From: Polycyclovorans sp046565985
GTDB lineage: Bacteria > Pseudomonadota > Gammaproteobacteria > Nevskiales > Nevskiaceae
Assembly (NCBI GenBank): GCA_046565985.1
Contig: JBKHXN010000044.1
Location: forward strand, 13,768-77,767
Reading direction: 5' to 3'
Length of the DNA: 64,000 nucleotides
Below the pieces are notes generated by a model. It had not been told where the DNA came from. It searched no databases and saw nothing but the letters and a program-made list of their open reading frames with translations. Below, piece by piece: positions 28,321-38,383 of the stretch. The translations under genes were made by a program, and so were the position numbers. Position 1 is the stretch's first letter, and each line of letters opens with the position of its first letter.

Positions 28321-28396
28321 CCGCCGTGCCTCATTGAACCCCGGGGCGGCCCTCCCTGGCCGCCCGCTCGCGGGAGCGGATGTCCACTGGACATCC
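28321..28396. repeat. 76-bp palindromic element, copy 2
   Basis: Perfect second copy, 122 bp from the first, ending 2 bases before the stop codon of the M2 peptidase gene. Here the flanking GC and GC extend the last dyad to 11-bp arms. The direct orientation and short spacer suggest local duplication. Confidence 0.9.
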
Positions 28397-28398
28397 GC

Positions 28399-30306
28399 TT
28401 AGTTCCCGCTCGCCCAGCCGCAGCTCTTGCCCTGGTTCTGGGTCTTCAGGTAAGCGCGCAGCGGAGCGAAGTAGTCCACCAGCGCGGTGGCGTCCATCTG
28501 CCGCTGGCCGGTGATTTTCTCCATCGCCACCGGCCAGGGCTGGCTGGCGCCCAGGGCCAGCATCTCGCGCAGTTTCTTGCCAGCTTCGGCGTTGCCGTAG
28601 ATGTCGCACTCGTGCAGCGGGCCCCGGTGGCCGGCGGCCTCGCACAGCGCCTTCTGGAACTGGAACTGCAGGACGAAAGCGAGGAAGTAGCGCGTATACG
28701 GCGTGTTGCCGGGGATGTGGTACTTGGCGCCGGGATCAAAATCGGTCTCGCTGCGCCCCAGCGGCGGCGCCACGCCCTGGTATTGCGCACGCAGGTCCCA
28801 CCAGCCCTGGTTGTACTGATCCGGGCCCAGCTCGCCGGAAAACACTTTCCAGCGCCACTGATCCACCAGCTTGCCCCAGGGCAGGAAGGTGATCTTGTCC
28901 AGCGCCAGCTTCATCTGCTGGTTGATGACCGCCTGCTCGTCGGTCTTGACGTCCTTGACCAGCCCGATCTTCTGCAGGTGCGCCGGGGTGAGCGACAGGG
29001 TGATGGTGTCGCCGATCGCCTCGTGGAAGCCGTCGTGCGCGCCGGTCTGGAACATCGGCGGCAGATGGTTGTACATCAGGTAGTAGTAGATGTGGCCGAG
29101 CTCGTGATGGATGGTGGTGAGCTGATCCTCGTCCGGCTCGATGCACTGCTTGATCCGCACATCTCCCTTGTAATTCAGGTCCCAGGCGCTGGCGTGGCAG
29201 ACCACGTCGCGGTCGCGCGGCTGCACCAGCAGGGATTTCTCGTAGAAGCTCTCCGGCAGCTTGGGGAAACCCAGCGAGGTGTAGAAGTCCTCGCTGAGCT
29301 CGGTCATCTTCACCGCCACGGCGCGGTCTGCCTGGTATTCGATCTCGGCCAGCTGGCGCGCGTCGGGCTTGCCGGCCGCGGCCAGCCGCTCACGGTACTC
29401 GGCTTCGCGCAGGGCGCGCAGGCTGCGGCTCACGTCCAGATCGCCGACGCCCTTGTACGGCTCCATCAGCGGGTAGAGGTTGCCCCACTGCTGCGCCCAC
29501 ATGTTGCCCAGCAGATGCGCCGGGATCAGGCCCTCGCGCGGCACGACCTCGTTGCCGTAGCGGGCATTGAGCCGCTCGCGCACATGGCAGTGCAGCTCCT
29601 CGTAGAGCGGCTCCACCTGGCTCCACAGCCGCTCGACCTCCGCCTCGAACTCGGCAGGGCTCATGTCATAGCCGCCGCGCCAGACTTCGCCGGTGTTGGC
29701 AAAGCCCATCTCGCGGGCGCCGGTGTTCACCAGCTCCACGAAGCGCTGGTAATCGGCACGGATCGGCTTGGCCGTGGCGTGCCAGCCGGCCCAGGCCTCG
29801 GCGATCTGTTCCGGCGTGTAGCGGAACTCGGTGTTGTTGATGATCTTCTCGATCTCCTGCAGCGTCATGCAGGGCTTGCCTTCCGGGCACCACTTGCCCG
29901 AGCCGTAATTGGCCTCCATCTTGGCCATCAGGGTGGCGAGCTCGCCCTGCAGCGCCGGATCCGAAGGTGCCGGGGCCGAGACATTCTTCAGCAGCATCAG
30001 GCTGCGCGCGGTCTCTGGCGCCAGGCCCTGCACGCCGTTGAAGCGCTTGGATTCCTCCACCTTGCGCGCGGAATACTCCAGCAGCTCGGCGGTGGCGGTG
30101 GAGGACAGCAGCTGGCTGTCATCATTGATGTAGGTCGCGCCGATCCAGAACGCGGCGTTGAGTCGCGCGGCATTGTCGAGCTGGAACTGGTTGATGCCGG
30201 CGATGAAGGCATCGGCTTCCTGCGGCGTGGGTGCGGAGGTTTCAGGCGCCCGCGAACAGGCGGCCAGGCTCAGCGCGGCGAGCGCCAGGATCAGACGTTT
30301 CGGCAT
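28399..30306 (-). CDS. M2 family dipeptidyl carboxypeptidase (ACE-like) lipoprotein
   Basis: Zinc peptidase that removes C-terminal dipeptides, related to angiotensin-converting enzyme. 635 residues from the ATG at 30306, which begins MPKRLILALAALSLAACS, a lipoprotein signal with lipobox LAAC; an in-frame upstream start would destroy it. The zinc site is HHELGHIYYY with the third ligand Glu in GFHEAIGDT. Lipoprotein export puts it in the periplasm or outer membrane. It follows the POT peptide permease gene by 32 bases and should be co-transcribed, which fits dipeptide production and uptake. Confidence 0.92.
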   Translation of the reverse strand: MPKRLILALAALSLAACSRAPETSAPTPQEADAFIAGINQFQLDNAARLNAAFWIGATYINDDSQLLSSTATAELLEYSARKVEESKRFNGVQGLAPETARSLMLLKNVSAPAPSDPALQGELATLMAKMEANYGSGKWCPEGKPCMTLQEIEKIINNTEFRYTPEQIAEAWAGWHATAKPIRADYQRFVELVNTGAREMGFANTGEVWRGGYDMSPAEFEAEVERLWSQVEPLYEELHCHVRERLNARYGNEVVPREGLIPAHLLGNMWAQQWGNLYPLMEPYKGVGDLDVSRSLRALREAEYRERLAAAGKPDARQLAEIEYQADRAVAVKMTELSEDFYTSLGFPKLPESFYEKSLLVQPRDRDVVCHASAWDLNYKGDVRIKQCIEPDEDQLTTIHHELGHIYYYLMYNHLPPMFQTGAHDGFHEAIGDTITLSLTPAHLQKIGLVKDVKTDEQAVINQQMKLALDKITFLPWGKLVDQWRWKVFSGELGPDQYNQGWWDLRAQYQGVAPPLGRSETDFDPGAKYHIPGNTPYTRYFLAFVLQFQFQKALCEAAGHRGPLHECDIYGNAEAGKKLREMLALGASQPWPVAMEKITGQRQMDATALVDYFAPLRAYLKTQNQGKSCGWASGN

Positions 30307-30338
30307 GGTCAGGCTCCGGTCTGGAGAAATGGAAAATT

Positions 30339-31805
<1,467 letters not shown>

Positions 31806-32002
31806 CTTGATCTGAACCCTGTCTGTGGTGCGCGGCGCCGCGCACAATGGGCGGAATCTGCGTGAAGATCGGCGCAGCGTCAATGCTGCATCGCAATAAG
31901 CGGACGTGCGCGGCGACGCCAAGAATGCGGATGGCTTCGAGTACACTCTGCGCCCAATAAATCCAGTGCGCCCGGCCAGGGTGCCGCTACAGGGATATCT
32001 GC

Positions 32003-34498
32003 ATGCGCTCGCTATTGCTCAGCATGTCGTACGGTCTGGCGTGGTGGCTGTTCCGGCCCTTCAGCCGGCTGATCCGCTACAAGACCGCGCCCGGCGCGCT
32101 GCGCGAGAGCCTGGGCCTGGACCCGTCCAAACCGGTGGTCTTCGTGCTCGCCACCCGCGACTGGAGCGATCTGTTCGTGCTCGAGCGCCTGTGCCGCGAC
32201 CTGCAGCTGCCGCGCCCCAGCCGCACCGGCCTGAATTTTCCCAGCGTGGACCGCGCCGGCGTGGTGTACCTGCCGGCCCTGCTGGAGACACGGGTGCGCC
32301 GCACCGAGCTGACCGGGCTCATGGAGACGGCGATCGCCACGCGCGACTACGAGGCACAGATCGTGCCCGTCTCGATCTTCTGGGGGCGTGATCCGGGCTC
32401 CGAGACCAGCCTGTTCAAGCTGCTGTTTGCCGACAGCGTGCAGGCCGGCCGCCTGCGCAAGCTGTTCATCATGCTGGTCAACGGGCGCAACGTGCTGGCG
32501 CACTTCGGCCTGCCGTTCTCCTTCCGCGAGTACGTGGACAAGAGTCCGGACGCGGCCACCGCCATCCGCAAGATCACGCGCGTGATGCACTTCCACTTCC
32601 TGCGTGCGCGCACCGCGGCGCTGGGCCCGACCCTGCTGCGGCGCCAGGTGGTGATCGACGGCCTGCTGCAGACCCCGGGCGTGCGCGAGGCCTGCCAGAA
32701 ACAGGCCGCCGAGCAGGGCGGCACGCCGGAGGCGGCGATGCGGCACGCCCGCCGCTGCGCCGAGGAAATCGCCGCCGACTACTCCTCGACCAGCATCAAT
32801 TTTCTGGAGCGCTTCCTGGCCACCGTGGTGTGGAAGCGCGTGTTCCGCGATATTGACGTGCGCGGCCTGGAGCGTGTCCGCGAGCTGGCGCAGGGGCATG
32901 AAATCATCTACATGCCCTCGCACCGCAGCCACGCCGACTATCTGCTGGTGTCCTACTCGCTGTACCACGCCGGCCTGGTGCCGCCGCACATCGCCGCCGG
33001 CGTCAATCTCAACTTCTGGCCGGTGGGCGGGCTGCTGCGCCGCTGCGGTGCTTTCTACATGCGCCGCAGCTTCAGCGGCGACCGCGTCTATACCGCCGTG
33101 TTCCGCGCCTACGTGGAAGCGCTGATCAGCCGCGGCTATTCCATCGAGTTCTTCCCCGAAGGCGGGCGCAGCCGCACCGGCCGCCTGCTGGCGCCCAAGA
33201 CCGGCCTGCTGTCCATGGTCGCCGAGGCCGGGCTCAAGCAGCGCGCGCGCAAGATCGCCATGGTCCCGGTCTTCATCGGTTACGACAAATGCTGGGAAGT
33301 CGCCAGCTATTCCAAGGAGCTGCGCGGCGCGGCCAAGACCAAGGAATCGGCCGAGGGCCTGCTCAAGGCCGGCAAGATCCTCGGCAAGAGCTATGGCAAG
33401 GCCTACATCAATTTTGGCGAGCCACTGCTCTTGCAGGAATACGCCGACCAGCACCTGCCCGGCTGGCGTGAGCAGTTCCAGCCCGATTCGGACCAGCGCC
33501 CGGACCACTTCCAGCCCTTCATCAACGAGCTGGCGCTGGAAAACGCGCGGCGCATCAATGCCGCGGCGGTAGCCAACCCCACGGGACTGGCGGCGGTGGC
33601 GCTGCTGTCCAGTCCGCAGCGGGCGGTGAGCCGGGAAGAGTTCGTCGAACAGGTCGGCCACCTGATCTGGCTGCTCAAGGGACGCCCGGCGGGCCCCTAC
33701 CAGGTGATCCCGGAAACCTCACCGCGCGCGGTGGTGGAGTGGACGGCGCCGATCTCCCGCATCGCCCAGATCGGCCATCCCTGGGGCGAGGTCTACGCCA
33801 TCACCGGCCGGGACGCGGCCAGTCTCACCTACAACCGCAACAACGTGCAGCACCTGTTCGCGCTGCCGGGGCTGATCGCCAACTTCTTCCGCACCCGTCT
33901 GCTGCTCAGCGAAGACCTGGTCCTGATGGGTGTGCGCGCCCTGTATCCGTTCCTGCGCAACGAATTCTTCCTGCAATGGCCGCCCGATGCGATCGAGCCG
34001 GTGGCGCGCGAGTGGCTGGCGGTGATGATCGGGCTGGGCCTGATCGAGCGCGCCGACGACGGCCGGCTGCGCCGCCCGGAAGTCACCAGCCCCACCTATT
34101 CCAGCCTGGCCATGCTCGGACGCGTCATGGGGGAGACCCTGGAACGCTACTGCATGACCGCGCTGCTGCTGGCACACGAGCGCAAGACCCAGCAGCGCCT
34201 GCCGCGCGAGCAGTTCGAGGAAGACTGCCGCCTGATGGCCGAGCGCATCGCCATGCTGACCGGGCGCAATGCCCCGGAATTCTTCGACAAGACGCTGTTC
34301 CGCGGCTATCTCAATACGCTGATCGAGATCGGCATGGTCAGCGAGACCGGGGAGAAGACCCTGGTGGTGGATGCTCGGATCGAGCGCATCGCCGAACGCT
34401 CGCTGGAACTGCTCTCCGACGAGGCGCGGCAGACCCTGCTGCAGGTGCTCTCGCGCCGCAAACCCGGGGCAGAGACCGAGGCGGCGGTTTCGCTATAA
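32003..34498 (+). CDS. plsB: Glycerol-3-phosphate 1-O-acyltransferase
   Basis: First committed step of phospholipid synthesis; peripheral inner-membrane enzyme using acyl-ACP or acyl-CoA. 831 residues. Acyltransferase blocks are present in order: MPSHRSHADYLLVSY (block I, H and D catalytic) near residue 310, GGLLRRCGAFYMRR (II), EFFPEGGRSRTGRLL (III) and VPVFIGYDKCWE (IV). The long N- and C-terminal extensions are normal for PlsB and exclude PlsC. Its product chain links it with gpsA at 43.7 kb. Confidence 0.95.
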   Translation: MRSLLLSMSYGLAWWLFRPFSRLIRYKTAPGALRESLGLDPSKPVVFVLATRDWSDLFVLERLCRDLQLPRPSRTGLNFPSVDRAGVVYLPALLETRVRRTELTGLMETAIATRDYEAQIVPVSIFWGRDPGSETSLFKLLFADSVQAGRLRKLFIMLVNGRNVLAHFGLPFSFREYVDKSPDAATAIRKITRVMHFHFLRARTAALGPTLLRRQVVIDGLLQTPGVREACQKQAAEQGGTPEAAMRHARRCAEEIAADYSSTSINFLERFLATVVWKRVFRDIDVRGLERVRELAQGHEIIYMPSHRSHADYLLVSYSLYHAGLVPPHIAAGVNLNFWPVGGLLRRCGAFYMRRSFSGDRVYTAVFRAYVEALISRGYSIEFFPEGGRSRTGRLLAPKTGLLSMVAEAGLKQRARKIAMVPVFIGYDKCWEVASYSKELRGAAKTKESAEGLLKAGKILGKSYGKAYINFGEPLLLQEYADQHLPGWREQFQPDSDQRPDHFQPFINELALENARRINAAAVANPTGLAAVALLSSPQRAVSREEFVEQVGHLIWLLKGRPAGPYQVIPETSPRAVVEWTAPISRIAQIGHPWGEVYAITGRDAASLTYNRNNVQHLFALPGLIANFFRTRLLLSEDLVLMGVRALYPFLRNEFFLQWPPDAIEPVAREWLAVMIGLGLIERADDGRLRRPEVTSPTYSSLAMLGRVMGETLERYCMTALLLAHERKTQQRLPREQFEEDCRLMAERIAMLTGRNAPEFFDKTLFRGYLNTLIEIGMVSETGEKTLVVDARIERIAERSLELLSDEARQTLLQVLSRRKPGAETEAAVSL

Positions 34499-34499
34499 T
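34494..34499 (+). promoter_or_regulatory. Possible -10 element for the FKBP gene
   Basis: Perfect TATAAT overlapping the plsB stop codon, 70 bases before the FKBP start. The -35 region is not recognisable, so this is tentative. Confidence 0.3.
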
Positions 34500-34569
34500 C
34501 GCCGGGCCGTTCCGCACTCCGGCTGCATACACCCACATTCCGGCGTTCTGCCTTTTTCAGGATTTCCTC

Positions 34570-35292
34570 ATGCTCAAGCCTCTTCGTTTTCTGCCGGCCG
34601 TGCTGGTCGCCGGCCTCCTCGGTGCCTGTGCCCAGTCCGGTGATTCGGGCAGCTCCACGGCCGATCTCAAGACCGACGCCCAGAAGTTTGGCTACGCCAT
34701 CGGCGTGGACCTGGGCCAGTCCCTGCAGCCGGTGAAGGACGACGTGGACGTCGCCGCGCTCAAGGCCGGCCTGGACGATGCCTTCAACGGCAAGACCCTG
34801 CGGCTGGATGAAGCCGCGCGCGACGAGGTGAAGGACACCGTCTCCGCCCGCATGCAGCAGCGTCAGGCTGAAGAGCGCAGCGCGCAGGCCAGCAAGGCGC
34901 TGGAAGAAGGCACCAAGTTCCTGGCCGAGAACGGCAAGCGCGAGGGCGTGAAGACCACTGCCTCGGGCCTGCAGTACGAGGTGCTGGCCGAGGGCAAGGG
35001 CGCCAAACCCACCGCCGCCGACACCGTCACCGTCCACTATCGCGGCACGCTGATCAACGGCGAGGAGTTCGACAGTTCGCACTCGCGCGGCGAGCCGGCC
35101 ACCTTCCCGCTGGCCAACGTGATCAGCGGCTGGACCGAGGGCGTGCAGCTGATGTCCCCGGGCGCCAAGTACAAGTTCTACATCCCGTCCGCCCTGGCCT
35201 ATGGCGAGCGCGGCGCCGGCGTACGCATCAGCCCCAACTCCACGCTGATCTTTGAAGTGGAGCTGCTGTCGGTGGAAAAAGCCGGCAAGTAA
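34570..35292 (+). CDS. FKBP-type peptidyl-prolyl cis-trans isomerase lipoprotein
   Basis: 240 residues starting MLKPLRFLPAVLVAGLLGACAQS, a lipoprotein signal with lipobox LGAC. An FKBP N-terminal dimerisation domain (AQKFGYAIGVDLGQSLQ, then a long charged helix) spans about residues 35-125. The catalytic FKBP domain follows from about residue 140 (VTVHYRGTLINGEEFDSSHSRGEPATF, VISGWTEGVQLM, IPSALAYGERGAG). This is the Mip/FkpA architecture of periplasmic chaperone-isomerases. It is followed by a strong terminator. Confidence 0.93.
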   Translation: MLKPLRFLPAVLVAGLLGACAQSGDSGSSTADLKTDAQKFGYAIGVDLGQSLQPVKDDVDVAALKAGLDDAFNGKTLRLDEAARDEVKDTVSARMQQRQAEERSAQASKALEEGTKFLAENGKREGVKTTASGLQYEVLAEGKGAKPTAADTVTVHYRGTLINGEEFDSSHSRGEPATFPLANVISGWTEGVQLMSPGAKYKFYIPSALAYGERGAGVRISPNSTLIFEVELLSVEKAGK

Positions 35293-35313
35293 GCCCGCAG
35301 CGCGGTTCCAGAA

Positions 35314-35338
35314 CGGCCGGGTCTCCCCGGCCGTTTTT
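35314..35338 (+). terminator. Rho-independent terminator after the FKBP gene
   Basis: Perfect 8-bp stem CGGCCGGG / CCCGGCCG with a 4-base loop and five T, 21 bases past the stop. Confidence 0.9.
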
Positions 35339-35787
35339 CATGGAGCCGGAGCCGTGCAGTGTTCGGCGATGGTTTGCTGCGCCTGAGTCTTGCGCCGCTC
35401 GTGCTCGGCCTCGGTCATGCGGGTGATGCCCCCTTGCGCATCCTCGATGCGGATCCGGCTGGGCGGGCGCTGCTCCAGCTTTTCCAGCTCGGCGCGAGCC
35501 TGCTCGCAGCGGGCCTGCGCCTGCTGGCGGGTCTCGGCCGCCTGGCCCTGCTCGGCCGCCTTGCGTTCACGGGCGGCCTGCAACTGCTCGGCGTAGCTCT
35601 GCAGGCGCTGCGCGCCGTCCTCGTCGGCCACGCCGGCACCGTGTGCCGGCATTCTTTCCGCGCGCTGCCCCGGTGGCGGGACTTGCCCATAATGGACCTG
35701 GCCGCTGGCATCCACCCAGCGATAGATTTCCGTCGCCTGGGCGGCGGCGCAGCAGAGCAGCAGTGCCAGGAGCAGGATATGGCGCAT
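35338..35787 (-). CDS. DUF4124 domain-containing exported protein
   Basis: 149 residues with a cleavable signal (RHILLLALLLCCAAAQA) followed by the DUF4124 motif EIYRWVDASGQVHYGQVPPPG. A long Glu/Arg/Ala/Gln-rich coiled-coil segment occupies about residues 60-110, and the end is acidic-basic mixed. It is expected in the periplasm; function unknown. It lies convergent to the FKBP gene, its stop directly at the end of that terminator. Confidence 0.85.
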   Translation of the reverse strand: MRHILLLALLLCCAAAQATEIYRWVDASGQVHYGQVPPPGQRAERMPAHGAGVADEDGAQRLQSYAEQLQAARERKAAEQGQAAETRQQAQARCEQARAELEKLEQRPPSRIRIEDAQGGITRMTEAEHERRKTQAQQTIAEHCTAPAP

Positions 35788-35823
35788 GACAGGCAGTGTA
35801 GAGCGCTTGCAGGCCGCGCGGTC

Positions 35824-36897
35824 ATGATCTGGGTCACGGCTTGCGGTGTCTGCCTGCTGGCGGCCGGGTGCAGCGAGACCCCGGTGGGCCTGCTGGGCGA
35901 TTACGAGCAGCGCGTGGCCCGCGTCACCGCCCAGCCACCCCCGCCCGCCGTGCGGTACGACACCCCCGCCTACCCGCGCCTCCGCGAGCGCAGCGTGCCG
36001 GCCCCGGAGGTCCGGGTCCGCTTGCTGGAACTGTTCGACTTCGAGTTCTGTGACCTCAGCCAGCTGATCGCCGAACGCAACAGCATCCTCGACCGTTATG
36101 CCCCGGCCTCACGCAGGCTGGATTACGAGTGGCGCTTCGCCCACCGCCTGGGCCGCTGCCGCGAGTGGCTGGGGCAGGACCGCGACCCGGCGCGCGATGA
36201 ACTGCGCGCGCGGCTGGACGAGATTGCCGCGATCAAGCGCGAGGCGCTGGGCCCGGCCTGGTGGGCGACGACCTACGGCAGCGCCGAGTTCGAGCGCCAC
36301 CTGTCGCTGGCCACGCCGCCCTTGCCATCCGACGTGTCGAGCGCGCCGCCGCTCGCGGCGCTGGATGCGCTGCTGGCCCTCGAGGCAGGGCAGGCGTCGC
36401 CACCCGACGGGCTCGATCTGCCGGCGCTGGAAGCGCAGTTGCAGCAGCTCGGCGCCAGCGCCTGGGGCGGCGCCTGGCTGCACGCCGCCGTGGCCCTGGG
36501 CACCACGCTCGACGGGACCGCCGCACTGCTGGAACAGGCCGCCGCCCGCCCCTATTGCCGCCAAGGCCGGCCCACGCCGGAGGCGCGCATCCTGCAGACC
36601 GTGTTCTGGAAGTTCTACGCCGGGCGGGTCCAGCCCTATCTGTCGCAGGTCCACCGCCAGGGCGAGGCCTGGCTGCAACGCCACACGGCGCTGCTGGCCA
36701 GCCAGCGCGTGACGCCACCGCCCGCCTTTGCCGACTACGCCGCGCGGGCGCTGGGTACCGGCGAGGGCTCGGTGTGGCAGCGCCTGGGGGCGGCACGCGA
36801 ACGCCACACCCGCGCCTGGCAGGAACTGCTGGGGCAATGCGGCCTGATGCCGGACGCCGGACAAAGAAAAGGGGAGCCCGAGGGCTCCCCTGGATGA
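35824..36897 (+). CDS. Putative lipoprotein, DUF3080-like
   Basis: 357 residues. From the ATG at 35824 the start reads MIWVTACGVCLLAAGCSET, a lipoprotein signal with lipobox LAAGC. A frame open to 35359 runs antisense through the DUF4124 gene and is not real. The segment ELFDFEFCDLSQLIAERNSILDR resembles the DUF3080 signature of gammaproteobacterial lipoproteins; the family assignment is from memory and moderate. No catalytic motif is visible. Its last codons lie inside the terminator of the convergent DUF1329 gene. Confidence 0.7.
   Translation: MIWVTACGVCLLAAGCSETPVGLLGDYEQRVARVTAQPPPPAVRYDTPAYPRLRERSVPAPEVRVRLLELFDFEFCDLSQLIAERNSILDRYAPASRRLDYEWRFAHRLGRCREWLGQDRDPARDELRARLDEIAAIKREALGPAWWATTYGSAEFERHLSLATPPLPSDVSSAPPLAALDALLALEAGQASPPDGLDLPALEAQLQQLGASAWGGAWLHAAVALGTTLDGTAALLEQAAARPYCRQGRPTPEARILQTVFWKFYAGRVQPYLSQVHRQGEAWLQRHTALLASQRVTPPPAFADYAARALGTGEGSVWQRLGAARERHTRAWQELLGQCGLMPDAGQRKGEPEGSPG
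36864..36890 (-). terminator. Rho-independent terminator after the DUF1329 gene
   Basis: Minus strand: GGGGAGCCC / GGGCTCCCC-type stem (8-9 bp, 3-base loop) then TTTTCTTT. It begins about 20 bases past the DUF1329 stop and lies within the 3' end of the opposing DUF3080-like coding sequence. Confidence 0.85.
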
Positions 36898-36910
36898 AAC
36901 CGGCAGTCGT

Positions 36911-38269
36911 CTAGCGCGAGGCCTGCTTCTGCACGTTGCTCGGATCAAAGTACTTGATGTCGAACGTGGTCTCGTAGGTTTCCTCGTCCTCGTTGTTCAT
37001 CGCCTGGGCGAGGTAACGGTTGTTCTGCATGTCGTACACCGTTTCCAGGATCGGCAGTGCGAAGGGCTTGTCGTAGGCCTGGATCGGGTGGGCTTCCTGC
37101 CAGCGCCACAGCTGGCCGCGACGGTCGTAGATGTCCACCAGCGAGATCTGCCAGGTGTCCTCGTCGATGTAGAACACGCGCTTGGCGTAGATGTGGCTGG
37201 TGCTGGGCTTGACCGTACCTTCCACCACCCAGACGCGGTGCAGCTCGTAGCGCGCCAGGTCCTGGTTGATATGGCCTTTCTTGATGATGTCGGTGTACTT
37301 GTACTTGTCGCTGTGGATCTCGTAGGCGTTGTAGGGGATGTACATCTCCTTCTTGCCCACGAACTTCCAGGTGTAACGGTCGGTGGCACCGTTGAAGGTG
37401 TCGGTCTGGTCGTTGGTGCGCAGGCCATCGGCACCGGTGCCCGGGTTGTCGTAGCCCACGTTCGGCGCGCGGCGCAGACGGCGCTGGCCCGGGTTGTACT
37501 GCCAGGCGCGGCGTGCTTCCTTGATCTGGTCCATGGTCTCGTGGACCAGGGTGATGGTGCCAGCCAGGCGCGGCGGGCCGAATACCACCTGCAGAAAGTA
37601 GATGGAGACGTTGTTCAGCTGCTCCGGCGTGATGCCCTTGCGGCTGTAGGAGAACAGTACGTCTTCACGGATCTTCACCAGGTTGAAGTCACCACCCGGG
37701 GTCACCGCGGTCTGGTTGTTCCAGCGTACCGCGCCCTCGCCGCGATAGCGCAGCTTGTGATTCCACACCGGCTCCAGGCCGGACTTGGGGATCGGGAACG
37801 GGATGCCGACCACCGCACCGGACACACCCTCGCCGTTGGAGATCAGCTGGGCACTGGTGGCGTTCTTGAAGGTCGCGTCGTAGACAAAGTCCGGGAACGC
37901 CGCCGTGCGGCGCGTCTGATAGACGTTCATCTTGTAGCTGTCGGGGAAACGCTTGAACGTCTCGATCTGCCCGGCTGACAGCTTGGTCTGGTACTGCTGA
38001 TAGTTCTGCGCGGTGATGGTGAAGACCGGACGGTCTTCCGGGAACGGATCACAGTAACGCGTGCGCTCGCCCTTGTAGCAGGGCGGAGACTGCGCCAGTC
38101 CGCCTTCCCAGGCCGGGATGCTGCCGTCTGCATTGCCTGCACGCTCGCCGCCCAGCGGCATCAGCTTGGTTTTGAGCAGGGCAGCCTCTTCAGGACTGAC
38201 CTTGGCCGCCACGGGGAGCGACATTGCGAGCGCCATGAGGGCTGCAACCGACGCGATTTGAATCTTCAT
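36911..38269 (-). CDS. DUF1329 family exported protein
   Basis: 452 residues with a cleavable signal (IASVAALMALAMSLPVAAK) and the DUF1329 pattern: LKTKLMPLGGERAGNADGSIPAWEGG near the N-terminus, FPIPKSGLEPVWNHKLRYRG in the middle, and FYIDEDTWQISLVDIYDRRGQLWRWQE late. Family members are LolB/LolA-like beta-fold outer-membrane-associated proteins, often next to DUF1302 channel genes and linked to uptake of hydrophobic compounds. No DUF1302 gene is adjacent here. GGAGG precedes the ATG by 4 bases. Two and a half tandem 17-bp repeats lie just upstream. Confidence 0.88.
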   Translation of the reverse strand: MKIQIASVAALMALAMSLPVAAKVSPEEAALLKTKLMPLGGERAGNADGSIPAWEGGLAQSPPCYKGERTRYCDPFPEDRPVFTITAQNYQQYQTKLSAGQIETFKRFPDSYKMNVYQTRRTAAFPDFVYDATFKNATSAQLISNGEGVSGAVVGIPFPIPKSGLEPVWNHKLRYRGEGAVRWNNQTAVTPGGDFNLVKIREDVLFSYSRKGITPEQLNNVSIYFLQVVFGPPRLAGTITLVHETMDQIKEARRAWQYNPGQRRLRRAPNVGYDNPGTGADGLRTNDQTDTFNGATDRYTWKFVGKKEMYIPYNAYEIHSDKYKYTDIIKKGHINQDLARYELHRVWVVEGTVKPSTSHIYAKRVFYIDEDTWQISLVDIYDRRGQLWRWQEAHPIQAYDKPFALPILETVYDMQNNRYLAQAMNNEDEETYETTFDIKYFDPSNVQKQASR

Positions 38270-38313
38270 GTTTCCTCCAACCAGATTGATATTGTGCGCA
38301 GACCGAAAACTAG

Positions 38314-38356
38314 CAGACTGAACCTTAAGACAGACTGAACCTTAAGGCAGATTCAG
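38314..38356. repeat. Tandem 17-bp repeat upstream of the DUF1329 gene
   Basis: CAGACTGAACCTTAAG(A/G) occurs twice in direct tandem (38314-38330 and 38331-38347, one difference), followed by a partial third unit CAGATTCAG. It lies 45-90 bases upstream of the DUF1329 start, where activator sites would be expected. Confidence 0.8.
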
Positions 38357-38383
38357 CGCCCGCGCCACCGCGCAGGCCGCCGC

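Noticed and set aside
28199..28396. CRISPR-like pair of repeats
   Set aside because: Only two units, 76 bp each with one 46-bp spacer, no cas genes, and strong internal dyads unlike CRISPR repeats.
28190..28402. Short open frames through the 76-bp element
   Set aside because: They exist on both strands only because the repeat has no stop codons; no ribosome sites or domains.
33739..34569. Upstream extension of the FKBP frame
   Set aside because: Runs inside plsB in another frame and would hide the lipoprotein signal.
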